From NCBI GenBank assembly GCA_903834645.1, contig CAILKA010000248.1:1-7295 (forward strand): a stretch of DNA of 7,295 nucleotides, given 5' to 3'. Positions within the stretch are counted from its first letter, which is position 1; every line of letters starts with the position of its first letter. The DNA comes from an uncultured beta proteobacterium (GTDB lineage Bacteria; Pseudomonadota; Gammaproteobacteria; Burkholderiales; Burkholderiaceae_C). The position numbers and the translations under genes were made by a program. Under the pieces are notes generated by a model. The model had not been told where the DNA came from. It was given only the letters and a program-made list of their open reading frames with translations, and did no database searches. Shown piece after piece: positions 1 to 6,913 of the stretch.

Positions 1-515
1 GCCTCGGCCTCGCGCATCCGCGCGAGGATTGCCCTGCCGGCTGCAGTGCAGAACGCGGGCAGCCGCGAGCCGACGTGCAGATCCACGCTGACGGCGTGGC
101 GGCTCGGGAAGCGGGCGACATAGACGATCTCGGCGCCCTCGAGCTCCATCAGGTTCACCGTTTCGCCGGTGCGCTGGTTCAGCGCCTCAAGGTGCGGCAA
201 CGCACATTCGCGCAGGCGGTCGTTGGCGAGCACGGTGTGGCCCAGCTCGAGCAGCCGCGTGCCCAGGTACCACGCGCGCGTCTCGGGGTGCTGGCGCAGA
301 TAGCCGAGCCGGCCCAGGGTGTGGGTGATCCGCTGGGTGGCGCTGCGGTCGAGCCCAGCCGCGGCTGCCAGCGCCGTGAGCGGCATCGGCTGGCCGTGCT
401 GGCCCAGTGTCTGGAGCACCCTGAAGCACTTGCCGATCGAGCCTACAAACAGGCGGTCGGCCGTCCCGGCAGGAGGCGGGGTCTGCGCGGCGGGCTCAGG
501 TGACGATCGGGCCAT
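1..515 (-). CDS. IclR-family transcriptional regulator (C-terminus beyond window)
   Basis: Translated from the complement, this gives an N-terminal winged helix-turn-helix of IclR type (residues ~26-90, starting GSIGKCFRVLQTL, with helix LDRSATQRITHTLGRLGYL). It continues into the start of the IclR effector-binding domain, where GSRLPAFCTAAGRAILA at ~148-164 is the usual conserved stretch. About 171 residues are present of the typical 250-270, so roughly the last third lies outside the window. The ATG at 515 is chosen because it gives a short 25-residue leader before the helix-turn-helix; no clear ribosome binding site precedes it. It overlaps the end of the upstream amidase gene by 20 bp, suggesting translational coupling. 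IclR proteins usually control adjacent or divergent catabolic genes in response to a small carboxylate or aromatic ligand. The likely target here is the palindrome at 2430-2448. Family assignment is firm; target and ligand are inferred. Confidence 0.93.
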   Translation of the reverse strand, partial: MARSSPEPAAQTPPPAGTADRLFVGSIGKCFRVLQTLGQHGQPMPLTALAAAAGLDRSATQRITHTLGRLGYLRQHPETRAWYLGTRLLELGHTVLANDRLRECALPHLEALNQRTGETVNLMELEGAEIVYVARFPSRHAVSVDLHVGSRLPAFCTAAGRAILARMREAE

Positions 516-1359
516 ACAGGTCGGGTCGCCGGTCGCGCCACCACGCCAGGCCTGCGCGCGCGCGGGTGACCTCCTCCAGGTCGATCTCGGCCACGAGCAG
601 CTCGGGCGCCTGCGTGCCCGCCTCGGCCTGGATCATCCCCATCGGATCGGCCAGCAGGCTGCGGCCGAGGTGGTGCCGGGCCCCCTCGACACCGACCCGG
701 TTGCAGGCCAGCACGAACAGGCCGTTTTCGTAGGCGCGGGCTCGCGGAGGCACGTCCCAGATCGACGCACGCTGTGCTGCGTCGGCGTAGACGGAGAACG
801 CGATCGGCATGGCGATCAGCTCGGCACCCTTGAGGGCGAGCACACGAGACGCCTCGGGATAGAGGCGGTCGTTGCAGATCTGGATGCCCAGTCGCGTGCC
901 GCAGACCTCGAACGGCTCGAGCTCGTTGCCGGGCGCGAAGTAGAACTTCTCATAGCTGCCCGTGCCGCCCGGGCGCTCGTTCGGGAAATAGGCGGGAATG
1001 TGTGTCTTGCGGTAGCGGCCCACCGCCTTGCCGTCCTCGTCGGCCACGAGGGCTGTGTTGAACCAGCCGTCCGGTGCACGCTCAGGGATCGGCAGCACGA
1101 TCGCGATGCGCGCCTGCGCGGCGTGCCTCAGGATGCGACGGACCACCTCGTCGGACGGAGACAGGAACAGCGGGTCGAAGCGCTCGACCAGGCGGTTGGC
1201 GAAGAAGGGCGCGAGGCACAACTCCGGAAACACCACGAGACGTGCCTCCTGGCGGCGCGCCGCATCGATCATCCCGATGACCGCCTCGACGATCGCCGGC
1301 TCGGCAGTCTCGGTCACGGCACCGGTCTGGGCTGCGGCCACTCTCAGCGTGCGTGCCAT
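496..1359 (-). CDS. Carbon-nitrogen hydrolase, N-carbamoyl-D-amino-acid hydrolase-like
   Basis: A 287-residue nitrilase-superfamily amidase. The three catalytic residues are visible: Glu46 in VVFPELCLAPFF, Lys118 in YRKTHIPAYFP and Cys162 in GIQICNDRLYPE. The ICNDRxxPEA...LxGAE block after the cysteine and the EKFYFAPGNE block resemble N-carbamoyl-D-amino-acid amidohydrolase, in which the triad lies at nearly the same positions (47, 127 and 172 in the Agrobacterium enzyme, from memory). That enzyme converts N-carbamoyl-D-amino acids to D-amino acid, CO2 and ammonia. No signal peptide is seen, so it should be cytoplasmic. The ATG at 1359 gives the usual MxRTLRVAAAQ beginning; an upstream extension of the frame runs antisense-like through the dipeptidase and is not credible. 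It starts 8 bp after the dipeptidase stop, so the two form one operon. Alternatives are N-carbamoylputrescine amidase, beta-ureidopropionase or another amidase. Superfamily is certain; substrate is uncertain. Confidence 0.92.
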   Translation of the reverse strand: MARTLRVAAAQTGAVTETAEPAIVEAVIGMIDAARRQEARLVVFPELCLAPFFANRLVERFDPLFLSPSDEVVRRILRHAAQARIAIVLPIPERAPDGWFNTALVADEDGKAVGRYRKTHIPAYFPNERPGGTGSYEKFYFAPGNELEPFEVCGTRLGIQICNDRLYPEASRVLALKGAELIAMPIAFSVYADAAQRASIWDVPPRARAYENGLFVLACNRVGVEGARHHLGRSLLADPMGMIQAEAGTQAPELLVAEIDLEEVTRARAGLAWWRDRRPDLYGPIVT

Positions 1360-1367
1360 GGCAGTGC

Positions 1368-2378
1368 TCAGGCCCAGATGTCGCGCAGCGCGCGCAGGAA
1401 GTTGCCGCCGGCCATCGCGTCGACCTGCGAGCCGGTGAATCCGGCGCGCTCGAGCGCCTCCAGGATCTGGGGGAACTGCCGCGGAGTCGGCACGCCCGCT
1501 GGATAGCGGCCGGCGGAGGCGTTGCCGAACGCGCGCGCGTACTCGCCGCCCGAGCGCTCGTAGCGCGCGCGGCTCATGTCGAGCACCGCCTGCGCGGTCG
1601 CATCGTCCTGCACCGCCGCGTAGTCGGTGCCGATGCCCACATGCTCGATGCCGGCGACGTTCGCGACATGCCACGCGTGCCGCGCGAAGTCTTCGAGGGT
1701 GGGCGGCTCGCCGGGCTGGCCGCTCCAGTTCATGAAGCCGTGGATGCTCACGCCGATGACCCCGCCGGTGGCGGCAACGGCCTTGAGCGTCTCGTCTGAC
1801 TTGTTGCGCACGCGGGCGTGAATCGCCTTCGCGTTCGCGTGCGTCAGCAGCACCGGCCTGCGCGAGGCGGCGGCGGCCTCGCGCCCTGTCTGCTCCGAAC
1901 AGTGCGACAGGTCGATCGCGACGCCGACCTCGTTCATCGTCCGGACCAGCTCGTGACCAAACCGCGTGAGTCCGGCATCGTGGCGCGTCTCCATGCACCC
2001 TTCGCCGGCTAAGTTGGCCTCGTTGTAGGTGAGCTGCGCCACGCGCAGCCCCATTGCATGGAAAGCTGCGACCCGCTCGAGCCGGTGCCCGAAGGGCAGT
2101 GTGTTCTGCCAACCCATGATCAGGCCGGTGTGGCCCTCGTCGCGCGCCTGCGCGATGTCATCGGCGCGAAGCACGAGCCGCCAGCGCGAGCCGGGCGCGC
2201 GCAGCCTCTCGTGCCACGCCGCCATCTCGTCGAAGGCCTGGCCGCAGTCGGCGAGCATGTGCGCGACGGTGACGTTCGCAGCGGTCACGCCCCCGGTCGC
2301 GAGCGGCTCGGGGTCACCGTCCGAGAGGTAGACCAGGCCGTCGATCACGATGCGGGGCGAGGCGGGGGGAGGGGGCAT
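1368..2378 (-). CDS. Peptidase family M19 (membrane/renal dipeptidase)-like hydrolase with altered metal site
   Basis: A 336-residue M19-like TIM-barrel protein. Recognisable blocks are IVIDGLVYLSDGD (10-22), GGVTAANVTVAH (29-40), GLIMGWQN (85-92), LRVAQLTYN (111-119), VAIDLSHCSEQT (153-164), RPVLLTHANAKAIH (174-187), RNKSDETLKAVAATGGVIGV (191-210) and HVGIGTDY (246-253). His159 and His180 match the two His ligands of the second zinc in renal dipeptidase, Arg191 and Asp252 match its active-site Arg and Asp, but the N-terminal HxD pair is absent (DGL at 13-15) and the bridging Glu appears to be Gln91. Known family members split dipeptides, often with a D-residue at the C-terminus, but a ligand-depleted branch may do different chemistry. 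No signal peptide or membrane segment is seen. The ATG at 2378 is chosen because GGAG lies 8 nt upstream; a TTG 66 bp further upstream has no such site. It is the first gene of the minus-strand operon. Confidence 0.9.
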   Translation of the reverse strand: MPPPPASPRIVIDGLVYLSDGDPEPLATGGVTAANVTVAHMLADCGQAFDEMAAWHERLRAPGSRWRLVLRADDIAQARDEGHTGLIMGWQNTLPFGHRLERVAAFHAMGLRVAQLTYNEANLAGEGCMETRHDAGLTRFGHELVRTMNEVGVAIDLSHCSEQTGREAAAASRRPVLLTHANAKAIHARVRNKSDETLKAVAATGGVIGVSIHGFMNWSGQPGEPPTLEDFARHAWHVANVAGIEHVGIGTDYAAVQDDATAQAVLDMSRARYERSGGEYARAFGNASAGRYPAGVPTPRQFPQILEALERAGFTGSQVDAMAGGNFLRALRDIWA

Positions 2379-2386
2379 CGTCGGAT

Positions 2387-2390
2387 CTCC
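2387..2390 (-). promoter_or_regulatory. Ribosome binding site of the M19-like gene
   Basis: On the minus strand GGAG is followed by 8 nt (ATCCGACG) and then the ATG at 2378. This decides the start in favour of 2378 over the in-frame TTG at 2444. Confidence 0.7.
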
Positions 2391-2429
2391 AGTCGCGAGG
2401 CCGCGGCACGGCGCGGCGGGCCAACCGAT

Positions 2430-2448
2430 CGTATTGCATGGCAATACG
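2430..2448. promoter_or_regulatory. Perfect 19-bp palindrome, candidate operator of the divergent locus
   Basis: The sequence CGTATTGCATGGCAATACG has two perfect 8-base arms (2430-2437 and 2441-2448) around the 3-nt centre ATG. It lies in the divergent intergenic region, 52 bp from the M19-like start and 86 bp from the Bug gene start. The size and symmetry suit a dimeric regulator such as an IclR protein, and an iclR gene ends the minus-strand operon. That it binds this particular IclR is inference. Neither direction shows convincing -35/-10 hexamers, so whether it represses or activates cannot be told. Confidence 0.55.
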
Positions 2449-2458
2449 GCAGATTGCT

Positions 2459-2489
2459 GTCCGATAGTCTAGGCGATAGAGTCCGATCG
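2459..2489. repeat. Short direct repeats in the divergent intergenic region
   Basis: GTCCGATAG at 2459-2467 is repeated as GTCCGATCG at 2481-2489, with a start-to-start distance of 22 bp, close to two helical turns. A third partial copy, CCGATCG, is at 2425-2431. Such phased repeats can be activator sites, but they are short and may be chance. Confidence 0.3.
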
Positions 2490-2490
2490 G

Positions 2491-2507
2491 GCGAACGAAC
2501 GGTTCGC
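2491..2507. repeat. Inverted repeat in the Bug gene leader
   Basis: GCGAAC (2491-2496) and GTTCGC (2502-2507) form a 6-bp inverted repeat with a 5-nt spacer; a nested CGAAC-G-GTTCG also exists at 2496-2506. It lies 27 bp before the Bug start, so it could be a second regulatory site or a small hairpin in the mRNA leader. Confidence 0.3.
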
Positions 2508-2521
2508 GTGGCGCGACGATG

Positions 2522-2527
2522 AAGGAG
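2522..2527 (+). promoter_or_regulatory. Ribosome binding site of the Bug gene
   Basis: AAGGAG followed by 6 nt (ACACGT) and the ATG at 2534. An in-frame ATG at 2519 precedes this site and would add five residues; it overlaps the binding site and is therefore unlikely to be used. Confidence 0.8.
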
Positions 2528-2533
2528 ACACGT

Positions 2534-3526
2534 ATGGATCAAGGCAGGCGGACGTTCGGGAAGTGGTGCACGACCCTGGCACTGGCCGCAGCCAGCGCTG
2601 GCATGCCGGTGCTGGCCCAGCAGGCGGCTTGGCCCGCGCAGCCGATTCGTCTGGTGGTGGCCTATCCCCCAGGGGGCAGCACCGATGTGGCGGCGCGTGC
2701 CGTCGCCGAGCGGCTCACGGCACGCTTTGGCCAGCAGGTGGTCGTCGACAACCGCGCTGGCGCCGGCGGCACGATTGGCGCGGCCTCGGTCGCCAAGAGC
2801 ACCCCCGACGGCTACACCCTCCTGTTCGCGGCATCACCCGAGTTGGCGATCAGCCGCGTCACACGCAAGGATCTCCCCTACGACGCATCGCGTGACCTGC
2901 AGGCGATCACGCTGGTGGGCATGGTCCCGTTCATGCTGGTCGCGCATCCGGCCCTGCCGGCCAACGACCTGAAGGGCCTGATCGCGTGGGCGAAGGCGCA
3001 GGACGGCAAGGCGAGCTTCGCATCGTTTGGTGTGAACACCTCGAACCACCTGGTGGGAGAGCAGTTCAACGCGGAGACCGGTGCACGCGCGCTGCACGTG
3101 CCCTACAAGGGGAGCGCCCCGGCGGTCACCGACCTGATCGGCGGCCAGGTGAGCTACATGTTCGACACCGTGACTGCGGTGCTGCCGCACGTGCGCAGCG
3201 GCAAGCTCAAGGCCATTGCCATCGCCACGCCCACCCGCTCGCCTCTGGCCCCCGAGGTGCCGACGATGTCCGAGGCCGGACTGCCCGGCTTCACGGGTGG
3301 CACCTGGTTCGGGGTGCTGGCGCCGACCGGCACCCCGGCCCCGGTGATCGAGCGGCTGCACGAGGCGATCTCTGCGATCGTGCGCTCGCCCGAGATGCGG
3401 CAGGCCTTCGAGCAGCGGGGCATCGAGCCAGTGGGCAACACGCCGCGCGAGTTCTCCCGGTTCGTCGAGACCGAGATCGCCCGCTGGCAGGCGCTCGCGA
3501 CCCGCATCGGCATCCGGCCGGAATGA
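2534..3526 (+). CDS. Bug / TctC-family tripartite tricarboxylate transporter substrate-binding protein
   Basis: A 330-residue periplasmic binding protein. Residues 1-28 form a signal peptide: a charged start, a hydrophobic stretch (CTTLALAAASAGMPVLA) and a VLA-QQ cleavage site near 28/29. The start GRRTFGK resembles a twin-arginine motif. The mature part shows the family blocks WPAQPIRLVVAYPPGGSTD (33-51), VVVDNRAGAGGTIGA, VAKSTPDGYTLL, HVPYKGSAPAVTDLIGGQV and PEVPTMSEAGLPGF. Bug proteins bind small organic acids, amino acids, amides or similar ligands by a two-lobed clamp and are greatly expanded in Burkholderiales. No TctA/TctB membrane partners are in the window, so it is an orphan receptor or uses a distant permease. 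It is the first gene of the plus-strand operon, overlaps the flavoprotein by ATGA, and likely captures the substrate degraded by its neighbours. Family is firm; ligand is unknown. Confidence 0.95.
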   Translation: MDQGRRTFGKWCTTLALAAASAGMPVLAQQAAWPAQPIRLVVAYPPGGSTDVAARAVAERLTARFGQQVVVDNRAGAGGTIGAASVAKSTPDGYTLLFAASPELAISRVTRKDLPYDASRDLQAITLVGMVPFMLVAHPALPANDLKGLIAWAKAQDGKASFASFGVNTSNHLVGEQFNAETGARALHVPYKGSAPAVTDLIGGQVSYMFDTVTAVLPHVRSGKLKAIAIATPTRSPLAPEVPTMSEAGLPGFTGGTWFGVLAPTGTPAPVIERLHEAISAIVRSPEMRQAFEQRGIEPVGNTPREFSRFVETEIARWQALATRIGIRPE

Positions 3527-4746
3527 GCGCGGCGCACGGCGACGGGCGTGCGCCGCCGGTCGCAGTCGTTGGTGCGGGCATCGTCGGGGCCTGCGTGGCG
3601 CACGCACTGCGCCGCCGCGGCCTGGAGGTGGCGCTGATCGACCGGGACGAGCCCGGGCGCGGTGCGAGCTTTGGCAACTCCGGGGCGATCAGCCCAGGCT
3701 CGGTTGTGCCGCTTGCCATGCCCAACGTGCTGGGCAGCGTGCCGGGCATGCTGATGGATCCGGCCGCACCGCTGTACGTGCCGCCCGCCTACCTGATCAA
3801 GGCCTTTCCGTGGCTCGCCCGGTTCGTCGCTGCTGCGCGGCCCGACCGCGTCCGCGCGATCTCGGCTTCGCTGGCTGTGCTGCACGCCGGCGCGATCGAG
3901 AATCACATGCGACTGGCCGCCGAGATCGGCGCGCCGGAACTGGTGCTGCGTGCGGGTCATCTGTACCTGTACGTGGACGCCGCGGCTCGGGACGCTGATG
4001 CCGCATCGTGGGACCTGCGGCGCCAGCACGGAATCGCGTTCACCGAACTCGACCGCGACGGGTTGCTCGCGCTGGAGCCCGGGGTCAGTCCGCGGTACCG
4101 GGCGGGGGTGTTCCTCCCCGACCATGCGACCTGCACGAACCCGTACCGCTACGTGACCCGCATCGTCGAGGACTTCGTCGCGCAGGGAGGGCGGCTGGTC
4201 CGGGACCGGCTGACCGCGCTGGTGCCGGGCGAGGGCCAGGGCTGGACCTGCGTTGGCGAACACGCGCGTCACCCCGCGTCGCAGGTGGTGCTCGCCGCCG
4301 GCGCGTGGTCGCTCGAGCTGCTGCGCAGCGTCGGCCTTCACGCGCCGCTCGAAACGCAGCGCGGCTACCACGTGAGCTTCGAGGTTGGGCGCCAGCCGGT
4401 ATCGCGCACCGTCGTGCTGACTGACCGCAAGGTGTTCGTCGCGCCGATGGAGACCGGGCTGCGCGCCGGCGGCACCGTCGAGTTCGGCGGCCTGGAGCGT
4501 GCGCCCGACTACGGGCGCGCCGACCGGCTGGCCACATTCGCGGTCGAGGCGTTTCCGGCTCTGGCCGGCGCCCCGTTCAGCCGCTGGATGGGGCATCGCC
4601 CCTGCATGCCCGACACGCTGCCGCGCGTCGGGCCGGTGGGCGAGCACCCGGGGCTGTGGCTCGCGTTCGGTCACGGGCACCTGGGCCTGACCGATTCCGC
4701 CAACACCGGCTCGGTGCTGGCCGAACTCATCGCACCCAGGGTCTGA
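3523..4746 (+). CDS. FAD-dependent D-amino-acid dehydrogenase-like oxidoreductase (DadA/DAO family)
   Basis: A 407-residue flavoprotein. The N-terminal Rossmann motif GAGIVG is at 17-22, with the acidic residue Asp40 at the end of the second strand (VALIDRDEPG), then the DadA-type block GASFGNSGAISPGSVVPLAMP. The C-terminal FAD-binding block GHGHLGLTDSANTGSVLAELI ends the protein. Length and block order match DadA-like dehydrogenases, which oxidise D-amino acids to 2-oxo acids and ammonia and pass electrons to the respiratory chain. There is no signal peptide. The start is the ATG in the ATGA overlap with the Bug stop codon, giving tight translational coupling. Beside an N-carbamoyl-D-amino-acid hydrolase-like enzyme, a D-amino acid substrate is plausible; glycine, sarcosine, opines or cyclic imino acids are alternatives for this family. 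Fold is certain; substrate is inferred. Confidence 0.9.
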   Translation: MSAAHGDGRAPPVAVVGAGIVGACVAHALRRRGLEVALIDRDEPGRGASFGNSGAISPGSVVPLAMPNVLGSVPGMLMDPAAPLYVPPAYLIKAFPWLARFVAAARPDRVRAISASLAVLHAGAIENHMRLAAEIGAPELVLRAGHLYLYVDAAARDADAASWDLRRQHGIAFTELDRDGLLALEPGVSPRYRAGVFLPDHATCTNPYRYVTRIVEDFVAQGGRLVRDRLTALVPGEGQGWTCVGEHARHPASQVVLAAGAWSLELLRSVGLHAPLETQRGYHVSFEVGRQPVSRTVVLTDRKVFVAPMETGLRAGGTVEFGGLERAPDYGRADRLATFAVEAFPALAGAPFSRWMGHRPCMPDTLPRVGPVGEHPGLWLAFGHGHLGLTDSANTGSVLAELIAPRV

Positions 4747-4761
4747 TGCGACCATTCCCGC

Positions 4762-5397
4762 GTGAACGCCCCGCCCAGCCCACGCCGCGCAACCTGCGCG
4801 CGCTGCCTGCGTCCGCAGGCCGCCTGCCTGTGCGCGCTGGCGCGGCCCACGACCCACCGGACCGAGGTGCTGGTGCTGCAGCACCCGCAGGAGCAGCGCC
4901 AGGCGAAGAACAGCGTGGCGCTGCTGCGCCTGTCCCTGGCGCATTGCGAGGTGGTCGTCGGCGAGCGCTTCACGCCCGCGGCGCTGGCGGCACTGCTGCA
5001 TCGCCCTGGGCACGATACCCGGCTGCTCTACCCGGACGTGCCCGCCGCGCCTGCGCCTGCGTTCCCGCAGGTTGCACCGCAGGCGGCCGCAGCCGCGCCC
5101 CTGCGGCTCGTGGTGCTCGACGCGACATGGCGCAAGAGCCTGCGCATGCTGCTCGAGCACCCGGCCCTGGCCGCCCTGCCGCGCCTCACGCTGGGGGCGC
5201 CAGCGCCCACCCTCTACCGCGCGATCCGCGCGGCGCGGCGAGCCGACCAGGTCTCGACGCTGGAAGCCACCGTGCAGGCGTTGGCGATGCTGGAGGGCGC
5301 GTGCTTCGACGCTGCGCCGCTGCTCGAGGCCTTCGGCTGCTTTGTCGCAGGTCTCGCGGCGCGGCGGGGGTCTGAGGTGCCCACGGTCCGGGCATAG
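4762..5397 (+). CDS. tapT: DTW-domain protein, probable tRNA-uridine aminocarboxypropyltransferase
   Basis: A 211-residue DTW-domain protein. The name-giving motif is DATW at 120-123 (VVLDATWRKS). The N-terminal cysteines Cys12, Cys15, Cys22 and Cys24 form a CxxC...CxC pattern like a zinc-binding site, followed by LQHPQEQRQAKNS (39-51), matching the HPxE...NT block of the family. The E. coli member (YfiP/TapT) transfers an aminocarboxypropyl group from S-adenosylmethionine to U47 of tRNA. The start is GTG at 4762, the only start candidate between the preceding in-frame stop (4744-4746) and the cysteine cluster; no good ribosome binding site precedes it. It follows the flavoprotein by 15 bp and may be read through from it, but its tRNA role does not fit the catabolic theme. 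It is convergent with the flavodoxin gene, with only 20 bp between the stop codons. Confidence 0.88.
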   Translation: MNAPPSPRRATCARCLRPQAACLCALARPTTHRTEVLVLQHPQEQRQAKNSVALLRLSLAHCEVVVGERFTPAALAALLHRPGHDTRLLYPDVPAAPAPAFPQVAPQAAAAAPLRLVVLDATWRKSLRMLLEHPALAALPRLTLGAPAPTLYRAIRAARRADQVSTLEATVQALAMLEGACFDAAPLLEAFGCFVAGLAARRGSEVPTVRA

Positions 5398-5417
5398 CCC
5401 GGAAGGGGCTCAGGCCC

Positions 5418-5981
5418 TCAGCGCAACGCCGTGCCGATGCGAGCCGTGACGTCCGCGATGCGCTGCCCGAAGGCGCGCGCGGTGGCCAGGTCTCCGGGCA
5501 CCATCTCATCGGGCGAGGCGTCCGAGGGGGTGGTGGTGATCAGGCCCGAATAGCCGCCCAGGTTGTTCAGGTCGTCGCGCGTGTGGTGCTTGGCATTGGG
5601 ACCTTGCATGCCCATGCCCACCCACACCATGCCGTGCTGCTGCGACAGCGTGAACATGTACATGAGGCTCGAGAACTTGTCGCCGTTGAGGGTGGCGGAG
5701 TTGGTGAAGCCCGCTGCGATCTTGTTCTTCCAGGCCATCGTGAACCAGGCCTTGCTGGAGGTGTCGGCGAACTTCTTGAACTGCCAGCTCGGGCCGCCCA
5801 TGTAGGTGGGCGAGCCCATCACGATGGTGTCGGCGCCCGCGAGCTGCTCCCAGCCGCCTTCGGGCAGGTTGCCCTCGGCGTCGATGGCCAGCAGCGCACC
5901 ACCGCTGCCCTCGGCCACGGCCTCGGCAATCTTCTTCGTGTGGCCGTAGCCGCTGTGGAAAACAATGACGATCTTGCTCAT
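5418..5981 (-). CDS. Flavodoxin-fold FMN-dependent NAD(P)H oxidoreductase
   Basis: A 187-residue flavodoxin-like protein. The FMN phosphate loop is HSGYGHTKKIAEAV at 9-22, and the second FMN-contacting loop is GSPTYMGGPSWQFKKFAD (56-73), typical of the WrbA/NAD(P)H:quinone reductase and NADPH-dependent FMN reductase group. Members reduce quinones, flavins or related acceptors with NAD(P)H in the cytoplasm. The third block, WVGMGMQGPNAKHHTRDDLNNLGGYSG, resembles a distinct subgroup rather than WrbA itself, so the symbol wrbA is not used. The start at 5981 is supported by AAGAGGAG six nt upstream. The frame stays open far upstream through the pirin gene, but that extension has no protein-like features. 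It is second in an operon after pirin, with a 41-bp gap. The precise substrate is unknown. Confidence 0.9.
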   Translation of the reverse strand: MSKIVIVFHSGYGHTKKIAEAVAEGSGGALLAIDAEGNLPEGGWEQLAGADTIVMGSPTYMGGPSWQFKKFADTSSKAWFTMAWKNKIAAGFTNSATLNGDKFSSLMYMFTLSQQHGMVWVGMGMQGPNAKHHTRDDLNNLGGYSGLITTTPSDASPDEMVPGDLATARAFGQRIADVTARIGTALR

Positions 5982-5987
5982 GGAACG

Positions 5988-5995
5988 CTCCTCTT
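5988..5995 (-). promoter_or_regulatory. Ribosome binding site of the flavodoxin-fold gene
   Basis: AAGAGGAG on the minus strand is followed by 6 nt (CGTTCC) and the ATG at 5981. It fixes the start within a reading frame that is open for another 900 bases upstream. Confidence 0.8.
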
Positions 5996-6022
5996 GGGGG
6001 GTGTGAAAGGGGTAAGGGCGGC

Positions 6023-6724
<702 letters not shown>

Positions 6725-6911
6725 CGGGGTGCTCGTGCTGTTCGTGGTGCGACAAACGATGGTGAGGCACCGGCGGCAGCATGGCCAGGGCCCTGGCTTG
6801 AAGCGGGCGTTCGAAATTCCTGAAGGCTGCGGCCGCCTGCGCTGCCTTGGCGCAACCCATGGTGCGGACGCCGGGGCCGTGAGCCCGCACAACCCGAGCC
6901 CCTGCCGGAAA
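6725..6911. other. Gene-free stretch upstream of pirin
   Basis: This stretch of about 190 bp must hold the promoter of the pirin operon, because the cold-shock gene upstream on the same strand ends in a terminator. It is GC-rich, and no convincing -35/-10 pair, palindrome or small gene could be recognised on either strand. Confidence 0.5.
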
Positions 6912-6913
6912 TG

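Noticed and set aside
319..1506. Open frame of 395 codons on the plus strand
   Set aside because: It is antisense to the IclR and amidase genes, and its translation has no recognisable family features.
1360..2112. Upstream extension of the amidase reading frame through the dipeptidase gene
   Set aside because: The extension is Arg-rich, out of frame with a clear M19-like gene, and the amidase has a canonical N-terminus at 1359.
2379..2444. Longer M19-like protein starting at TTG 2444
   Set aside because: It would run through the palindrome edge, has no ribosome binding site, and adds residues unlike the family; ATG 2378 has GGAG 8 nt upstream.
2454..2482. TTGCTG ... TAGAGT as a promoter of the Bug gene
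   Set aside because: Spacing of 17 is right, but the match to consensus is poor, so it is not distinguishable from chance.
3154..5160. Very long open frame of 668 codons on the minus strand antisense to the Bug, flavoprotein and DTW genes
   Set aside because: Arg/Gly/His-rich translation with no domain pattern, lying opposite three clear genes; long antisense frames are normal in high-GC DNA.
5396..5417. Possible bidirectional terminator between the convergent DTW and flavodoxin genes
   Set aside because: Only 4-5 bp arms (AGCCC/GGGCT, GGGC/GCCC) without a T-run on either strand; too weak to call.
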